64,000 nt of DNA, taken from Anniella stebbinsi (lineage: Eukaryota > Chordata > Lepidosauria > Squamata > Anniellidae). The position numbers and the translations under genes were made by a program. The DNA lies in NCBI GenBank assembly GCA_029215795.1, contig JARDYH010000003.1:261385062-261449061 (forward strand). Reading direction: 5' to 3'. Positions 52,165-61,455 of this stretch are shown here, in pieces. The notes under the pieces were generated by a model, which was not told the origin of the DNA, searched no databases, and worked only from the letters and a program-made list of their open reading frames with translations. Every line of letters starts with the position of its first letter. Position 1 is the first letter of the stretch.

Positions 52165-52320
52165 ATGAGCCTATCTACACATGCAGCATAAAACACTTTG
52201 AAAACATTTTGAAAACTGTATATGGAGTGTGTCCTGGGCCCCAACAGTTCTCAAAACTGTTATAAACCATTTTAAACAGGTTTAAACCATTTTAAAGCAG
52301 TAGTGTAAATAGGCTGTAAC
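52165..52320 (+). mobile_element. Diverged relative of PAL-CAAGCAGG
   Basis: GAGCCTATCTACACATGCAG, AACTGTATATGGAGTGTGTC and CTGGGCCCCAACAGTTCTCA follow the layout of the PAL family. TTTAAACAGGTTTAAACCAT TTTAAAGCAGTAGTGTAAAT replaces the usual right arm. Probably a separate subfamily. Confidence 0.55.
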
Positions 52321-52381
52321 TGTAATCCTCCACATGTCTACTCAGAAGTAAGTTCCTGTTGAGTTCAGTTACATTACTTAA

Positions 52382-52511
52382 GCCTAATCTACACCAAGCA
52401 GGATATAGCACTATGAAAGCAGTATACAAGAGGCAGGAACCACATTACTGCTTTATAGCGGTATTGAAGTGCACTGACAACTGTTGGGGCCCATAGACAC
52501 ATACCATATAC
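52382..52511 (+). mobile_element. PAL-CAAGCAGG MITE, copy 11, left part
   Basis: GCCTAATCTACACCAAGCAG through GTTGGGGCCCATAGACACAT and ACCATATAC, where the hAT element begins. The right part is 54917-54957 (TACTTTCATACCGCTATATC to TAGATCTAGCC). This is the outermost and oldest layer of the nest. Confidence 0.9.
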
Positions 52512-53337
52512 TAGGGGTATGCACGGGAGGAAAAGTCTTTTTGGAATCGGAATTGGGACCTCAGATTTTGCCCTGGATTGGATTGGACAAAATTGGAGTT
52601 CCCTCGGATCAAATCTGATTCCGATACAAAAATCAGATGTCCGATTTTCAGATTGGATGCCATTTTAGGTGTTTTCACCGTAGGCTTGCATTGGAGGAAA
52701 GAAAGCTTTCCCCCAATGCAAGCCTATGAGGAAAAAATGGGGGTGGATGAGTGGGGACCTCCCTCCCCCTTCCCCTCCCCCCACTTACGCTCCTTGCCTG
52801 CTGGGGCCATCCACTTCTGCCCGCTGCCGCCAGCTGTCACCTGGCGCTCAACTGAGAGGCAGGCTGTGAAGACTGTTTCTCAGTAGAAGGGACCAGCAGG
52901 TGGAAGCAGGTGGAAGTGGGCGGAAGTGGACGGCCCTGGCAGGTAAGTGGGGACCTCCCTTCCCCTCCCCCTCCCCCTCCCCCCACTCACACTCCTTACC
53001 TGCTGGCGTCCCATGCTGCTGTCCGCTGCTTCCGGACTACTGATAAGCAGGCCTTGCGGCCTGTTTATCAGTAATACGGAAACAGCAGACGGCAGCACGG
53101 GACACCGGCAGGTAACAGGGAACCTCCCCCTCCCTCCCTCCCCCCTCCCCCCACTTGCGCTCCTTACCTGCTGCCCCCTCACTGTCGTCCACTGCCGCCC
53201 GCTGCTTCAGTACTACTTTGAAACAGCAAATGAAAAAGAGAGATGAGCTCTGGTGCTGTTAAAAGTTCTGTCTACTTATAAAACAATTTTCCTTGTTCTT
53301 TTTTAAAAAACGTTTTATTTTATATTTCATCTACAAT

Positions 53338-53376
53338 GCTCGACAACGTTTCAGACAAATGTCCTTCATCAGGAGC
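53338..53376 (-). ncRNA. Hammerhead ribozyme-like core, left arm (minus strand)
   Basis: On the minus strand from 53376 down: GCTC (stem I), CTGATGA (53366-53372), one extra A, stem II GGAC/GTCT with loop ATTT, GAAAC (53348-53352), a 3-base loop, GTC (53342-53344) and GAGC (stem I, 53338-53341). The conserved CUGAUGA..GAAA..GUH elements are all present and stem I pairs over 4 bp. Stem III would be only two pairs. Activity is unknown. Confidence 0.7.
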
Positions 53377-53450
53377 TAAAACAGATGTATAAGACCAATT
53401 TCATACTGATTAAAAACATGTATTAAAAAACTTGCTTTTAAAACAACTAA

Positions 53451-53473
53451 TATATATATATATATATATATAT
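53451..53473. repeat. (TA)n inside the left Penelope arm
   Basis: About eleven TA units between AAAACAACTAA and TGTACTTGGCG. The right arm has (CTGT)n at the matching place. Confidence 0.93.
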
Positions 53474-53684
53474 GTACTTGGCGTGGGCTTGTCCCCTTAC
53501 TTACATTTCTATCTGGAATACAGCTTAAATACAGCTTAAATATTTGTCTGTGGCAATGTGCCATTGGCAATTCAGGTTAGTTTTTTGTAGTAAGAGCATA
53601 TGCAATTTTTACAAAAGTGAACTAGCCAAAATGTGTTGTTTAGGATGAAAGGTGGAACTGTGTGGAATTTGGTTGGTTAACAGA

Positions 53685-53910
53685 GGCTGAATTCGGACGA
53701 CACAATAAGCAACTGGGGGTGGGGAAACAATCGTCAGTTGTATTGACTATTGTGTCGTCCGAATGCTGCCATAGTCAACTTAGCGCTGATCCTAATCCGT
53801 ACTACAGTTGTTTATTTATTACCATGTTGTGTGGGGAGTAGCCCCTAGATGAACAACTGTAAAGTTGATTATTACCCCACCATTGACTATCGTGTTGTCC
53901 GAATTCAGCC
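53685..53910 (+). mobile_element. TIR226 MITE, copy 5 (innermost layer)
   Basis: 226 bp, GGCTGAATTCGGACGACACA to GTGTTGTCCGAATTCAGCC, within the Penelope-like element between its inverted arms. Flanks AACAGA and AATGTG show no clear duplication. Confidence 0.9.
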
Positions 53911-54224
53911 AATGTGTTGAAATGGCAGATGTATAAAGATATGAGATACAGTGCATTAGGAAATATATGGGGTAGAATATGCTAGTGCTCCTTTTTTAAC
54001 AAATGTTGTAGGGAGGTATCTAAAGCAATAATAACATACGTAAACATAGCTGATAGGAAAACATTTGACCTAGTGAAATATAAGCAGAGATAACTACTTG
54101 TCAAGGACAATGTGTGAAGTGAATGCTGTAATCAATATAATTTTTCTCTTGTGGTATTCTGTTGAAAAAATATACGGTTCGAAAAATGAAAACAATGTAA
54201 GTAAGGGGACAAGTCCACGCCAAG

Positions 54225-54226
54225 TA

Positions 54227-54277
<51 letters not shown>
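54225..54277. repeat. (CTGT)n inside the right Penelope arm
   Basis: About twelve TCTG units followed by CTATCTATCT, between CCACGCCAAGTA and TTAGTTGTTTTAAAAGC. It occupies the same position as (TA)n in the inverted left arm. Confidence 0.93.
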
Positions 54278-54350
54278 TAGTTGTTTTAAAAGCAAGTTTT
54301 TTAATACATGTTTTTAATCATTATGAAATTGGTCTTATATATCTGTTTTA

Positions 54351-54389
54351 GCTTCTGATGAAGGACATTTGTCCGAAACGTCGTTGAGC
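54351..54389 (+). ncRNA. Hammerhead ribozyme-like core, right arm (plus strand)
   Basis: GCTT (stem I, 54351-54354), CTGATGA (54355-54361), an extra A, stem II GGAC (54363-54366) / GTCC (54371-54374) with loop ATTT, GAAAC (54375-54379), loop GTC, GTT (54383-54385) as GUH, GAGC (54386-54389). Stem II is perfect here, and stem I has one G-U pair next to the core. Confidence 0.72.
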
Positions 54390-54916
54390 ATTGTAGATGA
54401 AATATAAAATAAAACTTTTTTAAAAAAAGAACACGGAAAATTGTTTTTTAAGGAGACAGAACTTTTAACAGCACCAGAGCTCATGTCTCTTTTTCATTTG
54501 TGTTGATTGGTGCTCTCTTCCGCCCTCTTTTTCTCGTGACTACTTTGAAACAGGCCTTGCAGCCTGTTCCACAGTAGAGTAAGGGCGCGCCAAGTGATGA
54601 TGTCACCCGGTGCACCATTGTTATATTGTGGAACAGGCCGCAAGGCCTGTTTCAAAGTAGTACGGATGCAGTGGGCGGCAGCAGACAGCAGCAAGGAGGC
54701 AGCAGGTAAGGAGCATGAGTGGGGGGAGGGGGGAGGGAGGGGGATGTCCGATCCTCCGATTATTTCTGATCTGGATCAGGTCCCTTTGGATCAGATCGGT
54801 TCAGATTGGATGGTCCAAATGATCGGGATCGGGTTCAGATAATTTTATCCAATTTCGGCCGGATCAGGGCCGGATCGTTTATTGGACCCTATCGGCTGCA
54901 TATCCCTACCATATAC

Positions 54917-54957
54917 TACTTTCATACCGCTATATCCTGCATGGTGTAGATCTAGCC
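54917..54957 (+). mobile_element. PAL-CAAGCAGG MITE, copy 11, right tip
   Basis: TACTTTCATACCGCTATATC and ATGGTGTAGATCTAGCC complete the element cut by the hAT insertion at 52512-54908. The outer flank AAGCC occurs at both ends of the restored element (52380-52384 region and 54959-54963), a weak target-duplication candidate. Confidence 0.8.
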
Positions 54958-56276
54958 CAAGCCACCATTTTGTGCTGCCGGAATTCCGTGCCTACTGCCA
55001 ACAGCCAACTGCTTGTCCTTTCCTTCTTATAAGGAGGACAGGCCAAGTGGTTGGTGCATGGTGACGGGGACTCATCCTCCTGCCAGCTGTCAAGCCCTGG
55101 ACCACAAGTGCTTGATAGCTGACAGGGGTGGCACAGGATTCCAGCGGGGGAGGCACAGGACTCCTGCCATAGCCGGGTGTCTCCCACAAATTATTGTAAT
55201 GCAATACAGATCTCTTCCAATCCTTTTGCATCCTCATGTATGGGTCAAATTGGGCAAAACTTGTAAACGTTATAGCCCCAACTCTTATATTGATTGGGTA
55301 CAACATTTGATTTTAAGTCTGTTCATTTAAATGTGTCCCACCAATAAACTGCAGGGAATTTTGCAGAGAGCTTTTAACCCAAGGTCTACTGGGTTATTGC
55401 CAGCACAGGCATGCAGAGATTATATAGTCCTCAGGGGCTTGCCACATAATTAATGTTTGTTTCCAGAGTGCCCCATGGTCTATAAAGTGGATCACCAGTA
55501 AACACAGTATCTGTATTTATAGGAAGATTTTTTAAATTCCTTTTCACATTGTCTAGGAAGAAAAGAGTTTGGTGCAGGATATCTCAGGAAATCCAGCATA
55601 GCTTAGCCTGGCTTTGAAGTAAAAATAGTAAATTGACTATATTAGATATGTTCAAAAGTCTGTGTAGCAGTCACAGTTAAATCCAAATGTGTCCTGTTAT
55701 TTACTTTTCAGTTTAATCTTGCTACATCAAAGAGCCTGTTCTGGGCTAAAGACTAAGAGGATGTTTTAAGCTATCTGTTTTAAAATTTGGTACAGTATAT
55801 TAGCTTTCATCAGCCCTGCCAAACAAATACACATATCCGTGCCTAGCTTTTTCTGAAAAGGCATAGGCATAAATGCAGCTCACTTCATTTCATGGTTTAA
55901 TACAGTCAGCGCTTGAACATACAAAATAGCCAGGGAGCTGCTAAATAAATTGTTTCTACCTTGGTTAGATGGGAGCAGAAGGCACCAAAGCAAACCAACC
56001 AACCAATTGATTGAGGCTCTGAGAACAATGACCCCACCACTTCCTTATTACTGCACCGTTGGCCTGCCTGGTGCCAGTTAGAGTTCATGGGAATCTAAGA
56101 ACATCTGGAAGGTTACAGATTCCCCAGCCCTGCTTTACAAGCATCTCTCGAGATCTTTCTTTGGATGCTCCTACCTTCTAAAGTAAGATGGGTGGTTCTC
56201 AGGAGGAGCATTTTCTAGGGAGTGGCACCTTGTCCTCGGATTGCCTTCCCCAAGCATATATTGGTGGTATTTAGGC
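54958..56276. other. Unassigned non-coding DNA
   Basis: 54958-55190 has opposing frames over a GC-rich stretch with a CTTATAAGGAGGACAGGCCA/ TTCCTTC near-palindrome. 55190-55900 is AT-rich with no TE hallmark. 55900-56268 is unrecognised. No frame has a recognisable domain. Confidence 0.4.
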
Positions 56277-56596
56277 TAGGCTGACCAGATAAAATCCAGT
56301 TCAGGGCTCATGTAACTTTAACAGTTGTAGAGAAAAGGGAATTTAAGCCAGTGTCATTTGTATGCAGTTAGTTCCTGGTGATATTCTCTCTTCATCATGA
56401 CAGTTAAGGGTGCATGCACTATACTAGAGTGACCATATACAAAAGAAGGCAGGGCCCCTGCAACTTTAACTGGTGTGATGAAGAGGGAATTTCACCAGGA
56501 ACTAATTGCATACAAATGACGCCGGCTGAAATTCCCTTTTCTCTACAACTGTTAAAGTTACATGAGCCCTGACCTGGATTTTATCTGGTCACCCTA
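56277..56596 (+). mobile_element. FB320 fold-back MITE, copy 9
   Basis: 320 bp, TAGGCTGACCAGATAAAATC to ATTTTATCTGGTCACCCTA. A perfect duplication ATTTAGGC lies at 56269-56276 and 56597-56604. TAAAATCC subtype. Reverse centre orientation. Confidence 0.96.
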
Positions 56597-56734
56597 ATTT
56601 AGGCACCAAGACAAATTTATTTGTAAAAGCTTCTCTTCTATTATTTGTATAGTCTCTGGTTTTATTGGTTTCATTGACTGTGCTAGCGTTGTAGTTTTTG
56701 TCCTTGGTTATTCATGGGCCTTTTCTGTTTGTAT

Positions 56735-57235
56735 GTAGGGATGTCTCAGGCACCCGAATGGGTTTGGGAATCCAACAGACTCCTCCACGTCTGCCCCCTG
56801 GACCCAGTTGAGCATCTGTGGTGCATTTGCAAACCTGTGGATCAAGCAGCTGTCTGGCCCGATCAATGGCTGGCAGTTGTCCACCTCATTCCAGAGCCTC
56901 CATTGAGCGCAAGAATGGAGGCTCTGGAAATTGCGCATTTCCCCGATTGCATAAATGTTGGTTATAAATGGCGGATTGAAAAAAAAAAGGTGGATTGCAT
57001 AAATGGTGGTCACGGGCACAATTTACAGAGTGGGGGAAATGACGTAATTTCTGGAGCCTCGATTGTCACACACAATGGAGGCCCTGGAACTGGGTGGATG
57101 GCTGTCAGGTGCTCATCAGATGCTCGTTGGACACTCACCAAGCCACCAAAGAAGCTTGTGCAGTGTATAAGTGGGGACGAACAGTAGCAGGGTGAGAGTC
57201 TAATGAGTTGCACCTGGGTGAATTTGCCCATCCCG
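56735..57235. mobile_element. Probable degenerate MITE (GTAGGGATGTCTCAGG start)
   Basis: TAGGGATGTCTCAGGCACC opens the block. CCAGAGCCTCCATTGAGCGC / GAATGGAGGCTCTGGAAATT form a hairpin at about 56890-56930, and GGAGCCTCGATTGTCACACA / AATGGAGGCCCTGGAAC form another at 57054-57090. The 157-codon plus frame and its antisense frames result from this symmetry. Similar text is at 24990-25320. Confidence 0.5.
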
Positions 57236-57460
57236 TCTTTTTTTCTTTATTGGTATATAGTTATCTTCTTGATACATCAATAAGATAAAGCATTTCTATT
57301 TGCATTCTTGTTTCTGTTAAGAAACAGTAAGGTTTTTTTTTAAATCTATTTCATTGCTTACTGTTAAACAAGGTATGTGCATTTGCTATGAAAATGCAGC
57401 CTTTTCATTTCCCTGCTTGTTTGCATTTTGTTGGAAAGCAATAACATAAAAATGAATGTT

Positions 57461-57640
57461 AAGAACATAAGACCATAAGAAAATAAGAAGAGCCGTGCTG
57501 GATCAGACCGAGGGTCCTTCTAGTCCTGCACTCTGTTCACACAATGGCCAACCAGCTGTCGGCCAGGGACCCACAAAGCAGGACATGTTGCAACAGCACC
57601 CTCCCACCCATGTTCCCCAGCAACTGGTGATTTTATGTTA
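57461..57640 (-). mobile_element. LINE 3' end (antisense)
   Basis: TAAGAACATAAGACCATAAG (extended tail), AAGAGCCGTGCTGGATCAGA, GCACTCTGTTCACACAATGG, CCCTCCCACCCATGTTCCCC. Same family as 8041 and 18932. The repeated AACATAAGA units at the tail are typical of this LINE's tandem 3' end. Confidence 0.85.
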
Positions 57641-57808
57641 TTGGATACTTTGGATACTTTTTGTAGAAAAGTGACATATAAATATTGCGTATAAAAAAAT
57701 GAAATAATTCCCTAGTTCTGACTATGTTTCTTGCTGCTTTCCCACTAGTAGCCGTATCCCAAACCTGCCCAGAGGCTCTCTGTCCCCATACATAGATCTC
57801 GTCTTGAG

Positions 57809-58128
57809 TAGGCTGACCATCTGAAAAGGAGGACAGGGCTCATATAACTTTAACAGTTGTAGAGAAAAGGGAATTTCAGCCAGCGTCATTTGTATGCAAT
57901 TAGTTCCTGGTGAAATTCCCTCTTCATCACAACAGTTAAAGGTGCAGGCATTATACTAGAGTGACCAGATACAAAAGAAGGCAGGGCCCCTGCAACTTTA
58001 ACTGTTGTGATGAAGAGGGAATTGCACCAGGAACTAATTGCATACAAATGACACTGGCTGAAATTCCCTTTTCTCTACAACTGTTAAAGTGACATGAGCC
58101 CTGTCCTCCTTTTCATATGGTCAGCCTA
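57809..58128 (+). mobile_element. FB320 fold-back MITE, copy 10
   Basis: 320 bp, TAGGCTGACCATCTGAAAAG to TTTCATATGGTCAGCCTA. A perfect duplication GTCTTGAG lies at 57801-57808 and 58129-58136. CATATG subtype. Reverse centre orientation. Confidence 0.96.
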
Positions 58129-58136
58129 GTCTTGAG

Positions 58137-58425
58137 GCAGTGGACAGAATGCTGCTACTGTGCTTCCCTTATAATTCTCCATCAGTCATCCCACTTACAA
58201 TCAGTGGCTGTGTTAAGCCAAGATATGAATGAGACTGATGGCTGGAGATATAGCCATTTCATTCATCCCTTTGTGCGAGCTGCAAAACAAGACTTCAATT
58301 AGCAATAGTTTCTCCTGAAATGAGAAAATGTGGTAAATGTCTTCTGAACAATGTAGGACTTTAAGCCAAATTTAAACCATGATTTCAATATCTTTGTTTG
58401 CCCAAAAGCCATTAATCACCATTTC
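58137..58425. other. Unassigned spacer between two FB320 copies
   Basis: About 290 bp of non-coding DNA with no repeat hallmark. Confidence 0.5.
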
Positions 58426-58433
58426 CTAGTTTG

Positions 58434-58753
58434 TAGGGTGACCAGATAAAATCCAGGTCAGGGCTCATGTAACTTTAACAGTTGTAGAAAAAAGGGAATT
58501 TCAGCCAGTGTCCTTTGTATGCAATTAGTTCCTGGTGAAATTCCCTCTTCATCACAACTGTTAAAGTTGCAGGGGCCCTGCCTTCTTTTGTATAGGGTCA
58601 CTCTAGTATAGTGCCTGCAACTTTAACTGTTGTGATGAAGAGGGAATATCACCAGGAACTAATTGCATACAAAGGACACTGGCTGAAATTCCCTTTTCTC
58701 TACAACTGTTAAAGTTACATGAGCCCTGACCTGGATTTTATCTGGTCAGCCTA
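58434..58753 (+). mobile_element. FB320 fold-back MITE, copy 11
   Basis: 320 bp, TAGGGTGACCAGATAAAATC to ATTTTATCTGGTCAGCCTA. A perfect duplication CTAGTTTG lies at 58426-58433 and 58754-58761. TAAAATCC subtype. Forward centre orientation. Confidence 0.96.
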
Positions 58754-58884
58754 CTAGTTTGGACATAACAGGAAGCTATAGTTAACTGGAGATTTCTTGG
58801 CTTGTTCATTCACTCATGTAAAGAGAGGACTGAAGCAGTTGCATAGGGCACTCATCTATATCTCACCTTATTCTTGGCCTTATT

Positions 58885-58975
58885 AGGCTGAGATATCTTC
58901 ATCTGACAATAGGCAATATTGAATTAAATGGACCAATAATCTGACTGAGTATAAGACAGCTTCCTATTTAAAGGA
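58885..58975 (+). mobile_element. SINE 3' fragment
   Basis: AATGGACCAATAATCTGACT, GAGTATAAGACAGCTTCCTA is the 3' body of the tRNA-derived SINE seen in antisense at 17958-18145 (which has CTTTATACTGAGTCAGAGCA). The tRNA-like head is absent. Confidence 0.65.
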
Positions 58976-59385
58976 CAACCAGGCATAACTTCTGTATGTC
59001 TGATTGATGGAACCTGATCCTGCAACATTGCCCTTGATCTACTGCTTCAGTTTATGATATGGATTAGATGTTGTTGATTATATAGCTTAGTTGGCTCCTA
59101 GAGTGAAAGTTGGATGCAGAGAGGAATAAGGTGAGATTCCTGCAACAAAGAGTCACTCGCTTGATTAAACATGGACTGAAACGAACTGCAGTGATGGAAA
59201 AATCAAGAAAAGTTACAAAGCCCAGGATTCAAGGGACAAATCTTCGGGATGTTGGCATTTAATGTCCGTTACATTAGAATATGCATGTGTTTGTCAATTC
59301 AGTCTGAGATTAATATTAATTGATTAGCCAATTAGCACGCTTGCAGCACTCACATGTGTCATGCTCACCTGATAGATTATGACCT
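58976..59385. other. Unassigned, possibly single-copy DNA
   Basis: No transposon hallmark. The part 59230-59350 has AATTCAGTCTGAGATTAATA and TTAATTGATTAGCCAATTAG, AT-rich with overlapping homeodomain-like and CCAAT cores. Candidate conserved non-coding DNA by appearance only. Confidence 0.4.
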
Positions 59386-59387
59386 GG

Positions 59388-59745
59388 TTCACACGATTGC
59401 AGGGTGGTTAATAAGTAATGGTGGCTTGTTAACCACCCTTTGCATGTCAGTCACGTAATGGGGGGATTAGCATAATTACCCCTGGAAGTGCGGCTTGTTA
59501 TGTCATGTGTTCCATGGGTAAGAAGCCACCCAGAATTCATGGTCTCTTGTATGATCCTGGGTGGCTTGTTACCACTGGTACTCTCTGGGTTCACACAACA
59601 TGACAAGCCACGTTGCTGAAATTGATTATGATAACCCCCCCCCACACACACACACACACACACATACACAACCAGCACATGAAGTGGGGAAAATAAGTCA
59701 CTATGGTTGTTTGCCCAGCTGTGATCATGTGAATTGAGCTTGTAT
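59388..59745. mobile_element. MITE with GGTTCACACGAT / ATCATGTGAATTGAG ends
   Basis: The left end GACCTGGTTCACACGATTGC and the right end GTGATCATGTGAATTGAGC are inverted. The interior repeats GGTGGCTTGTTAACCACC, GCGGCTTGTTATGTCATGTG and GGTTCACACAACATGACAAG on both strands. A (CA)n at 59642-59670 with a preceding C-run is included. Probable short palindromic DNA transposon. Confidence 0.6.
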
Positions 59746-59774
59746 CTATTTAAATGTAAAAGTGTGTCCTTTAT

Positions 59775-60350
59775 AGGGATGTATGAGAACTTGACCTGTT
59801 CATACTCCTGAATGTGAAAGCAAGCACATTTAGCAGGCAAAGCTTGCATGTTCCTAAGCTTATGTTGCTTGTTTTCAAAATATGTACTTTCAAAATGCAT
59901 GTTTTGGAAAAATACACATTTTCATGGTTTATCCAATGGGGGAAATACACATTTGTGTGTGCATTTTGAAAAATGTGACCACTTCACATATTTTTTCCAG
60001 CCAAACGTGGGGAGTGGGGGAGTAGGAACTTTTGGATTTTTTAAAATTTGTTGTGTTTGCATTTTGCAGATTGTCAGGTGCCTTCCATTCTGTATTGCAC
60101 TCCTTGACAGAACCGGATTTTCTTTCCATTTCCCGTATTTGCACAAATTTGCATTAGCACAAATTTTTACTTGTGAAAATGTGCAAAAAACAAAACAAAA
60201 CAAAACCCAATGTACAACTCCCACCAAGGTGTGCATTTCCATGCTTTAGCCTGTGGGAGAAATACACTTTTTTAAAAAAATTACATATTTTTCTACGACT
60301 CAATTTGCTTATAATTCTAGAAAGTCCAAAGTCTGCAGAATAGCGAAACG
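59775..60350. repeat. Repeat remnant with CATTTT / AAAATG blocks
   Basis: TAGGGATGTATGAGAACTTG opens the stretch. AAATACACATTTTCATGG, GGGGGAAATACACATTTGTG and GTGCATTTTGAAAAATGTG recur through it. It is probably a TAGGGATG-family element related to 674-1083. Overlapping frames on both strands (59848-60249, 59922-60242) are not genes. Confidence 0.45.
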
Positions 60351-61044
60351 CGAGCTCCCAGGGTGAATGCCAGGGAGATTGAACAATTTCACATGCACTT
60401 TTCTTTCCTTCCCCCCCCCCCAAACATTGGAGCCTGGAAGGGCCTCTTAATGCAAGCATTAAGAGGCCCATTCAGCCACAATGGGTGAGGGAGGAGGGAG
60501 AGGTACAGGAAAGTGCATTTTCTGGTCCTCCAGAAAGCGCACAGATTCCCGTGGCCATGATAATGGCATGGTTGGGGAAATCTGCGCACTTTCCAGAGGC
60601 CAGGGGAGCATGGTTTCCCATGACCCTTCCCCTCCCTCCTCCATTCAGTCCCCAATGGGTGTGTACAGGGAGGGCAGGAAAGCACACTAGGGCCTAAGAC
60701 CTCCATCAGAAGGGTAGGAAGGCCATTGGCGGGGCAAGGAAGACTACTGCAATTTCTCCAAGTCTGGGGAAATTGCATATTCCCCCCCCCCCCGTGCCTG
60801 ACTGGCGAAGCAGCCCTATAGTCCCCTAAGGGTCCATGGGGCAAAAATCCAACTGGTGGACTCACTGGACTCAAGAGGGTTGAGCCCTGAGAATCAAGCT
60901 GGCATGCCCTGGCTGATTTTCACTCCACCTCTACTGCAGAGTCCCTACAACTTGGGAAAAGCCAATCCATTGTGGAATCCATGGATCAGGTTCCTAGAAA
61001 TCTGAACTCACTTGATTCCTTTGCAGATTTCTCTGACATCCCTG
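60351..61044. other. GC-richer unassigned block, possible MITE
   Basis: GGGCCTCTTAATGCAAGCAT TAAGAGGCCC at about 60439-60469 (shown in two parts) is a palindrome. GCACAGATTCCCGTGGCCAT is in partial symmetry with AAATCTGCGCACTTTCC. The end TCTCTGACATCCCTGG resembles a TAGGGATG-type right end. Opposing frames at 60389-60874 have no domain. Confidence 0.4.
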
Positions 61045-61229
61045 GGAAGGGGGGAGCTTATAATTGGGAACAGAAACAAGGTAGACCAAGCTTTGAGGTG
61101 GAAAGCTTAATTCTCACTGGCTTTCCCATATCTAGTCCCTTATTCTAAACTCTTAACCCCCAGATTTTGGGGGTAAATATTTGCTAAGAGTGCCAGCCAG
61201 ATTACTCTCATGGATTTATGTTAAAGAAT

Positions 61230-61455
61230 GGCTCAATTTGGACGACACGATAGTCAGTGGTGGGGTAATGATCAACTTTACAGTTGTTCATCTAGGGGGT
61301 ACTCTCCACACAACATGGTAATAAATAATCAACTGTGGTGTGGAAGAGGATCAGCACTGAGTTGACTATGGCAGCATTCAGATGACACAATAGTCAAAAT
61401 AACTGACGATTGTTTTCCCCACACCAGTTGTTTATTGTGTCGTCTGAATTGAGCC
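61230..61455 (-). mobile_element. TIR226 MITE, copy 6
   Basis: Reverse orientation: GGCTCAATTTGGACGACACG at the left and GTGTCGTCTGAATTGAGCC at the right, 226 bp. The interior is the reverse complement of copy 1. No clear target duplication. Confidence 0.87.

Larger units (their letters stand above)
53227..54538. mobile_element. Penelope-like element with inverted terminal copies
   Basis: A 15-bp duplication ACTACTTTGAAACAG lies at 53212-53226 and 54539-54553. The left 300 bp and right 360 bp are inverted copies: AAAAAGAGAGATGAGCTCTG / CAGAGCTCATGTCTCTTTTT, and CTTGGCGTGGGCTTGTCCCC / GGGGACAAGTCCACGCCAAG. Each copy carries CTGATGAAGGACATTTGTC with GAAACGT, typical of Penelope-like terminal repeats that contain hammerhead ribozymes. 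No reverse transcriptase or GIY-YIG nuclease text remains between them. TIR226 lies at 53685-53910. The Penelope label rests on the ribozyme motif and architecture. Confidence 0.75.
52512..54908 (+). mobile_element. hAT-type element, 2.4 kb, carrying nested insertions
   Basis: Starts TAGGGGTATGCACGGGAGG and ends ATCGGCTGCATATCCCTA. A perfect 8-bp duplication CCATATAC lies at 52504-52511 and 54909-54916. Both tips are GGATC/GATCC-rich. The interior has tandem CT-rich blocks (52764-52790, 52950-52985, 53125-53155) alternating with small palindromes such as AGGCCTTGCGGCCTGTTTAT, and GCAGGTAAGTGGGGACC-like text. Without the Penelope insertion (1.3 kb) the element is about 1.07 kb. No transposase. 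Confidence 0.93.

Noticed and set aside
56714..57187. 157-codon plus-strand frame
   Set aside because: It overlaps antisense frames generated by two hairpins and starts within a TAGGGATG-type element. No domain is recognised.
60389..60874. 161-codon minus-strand frame, proline-rich
   Set aside because: It is paralleled by frames on the other strand over GC-rich palindromic DNA. No domain or exon signals.
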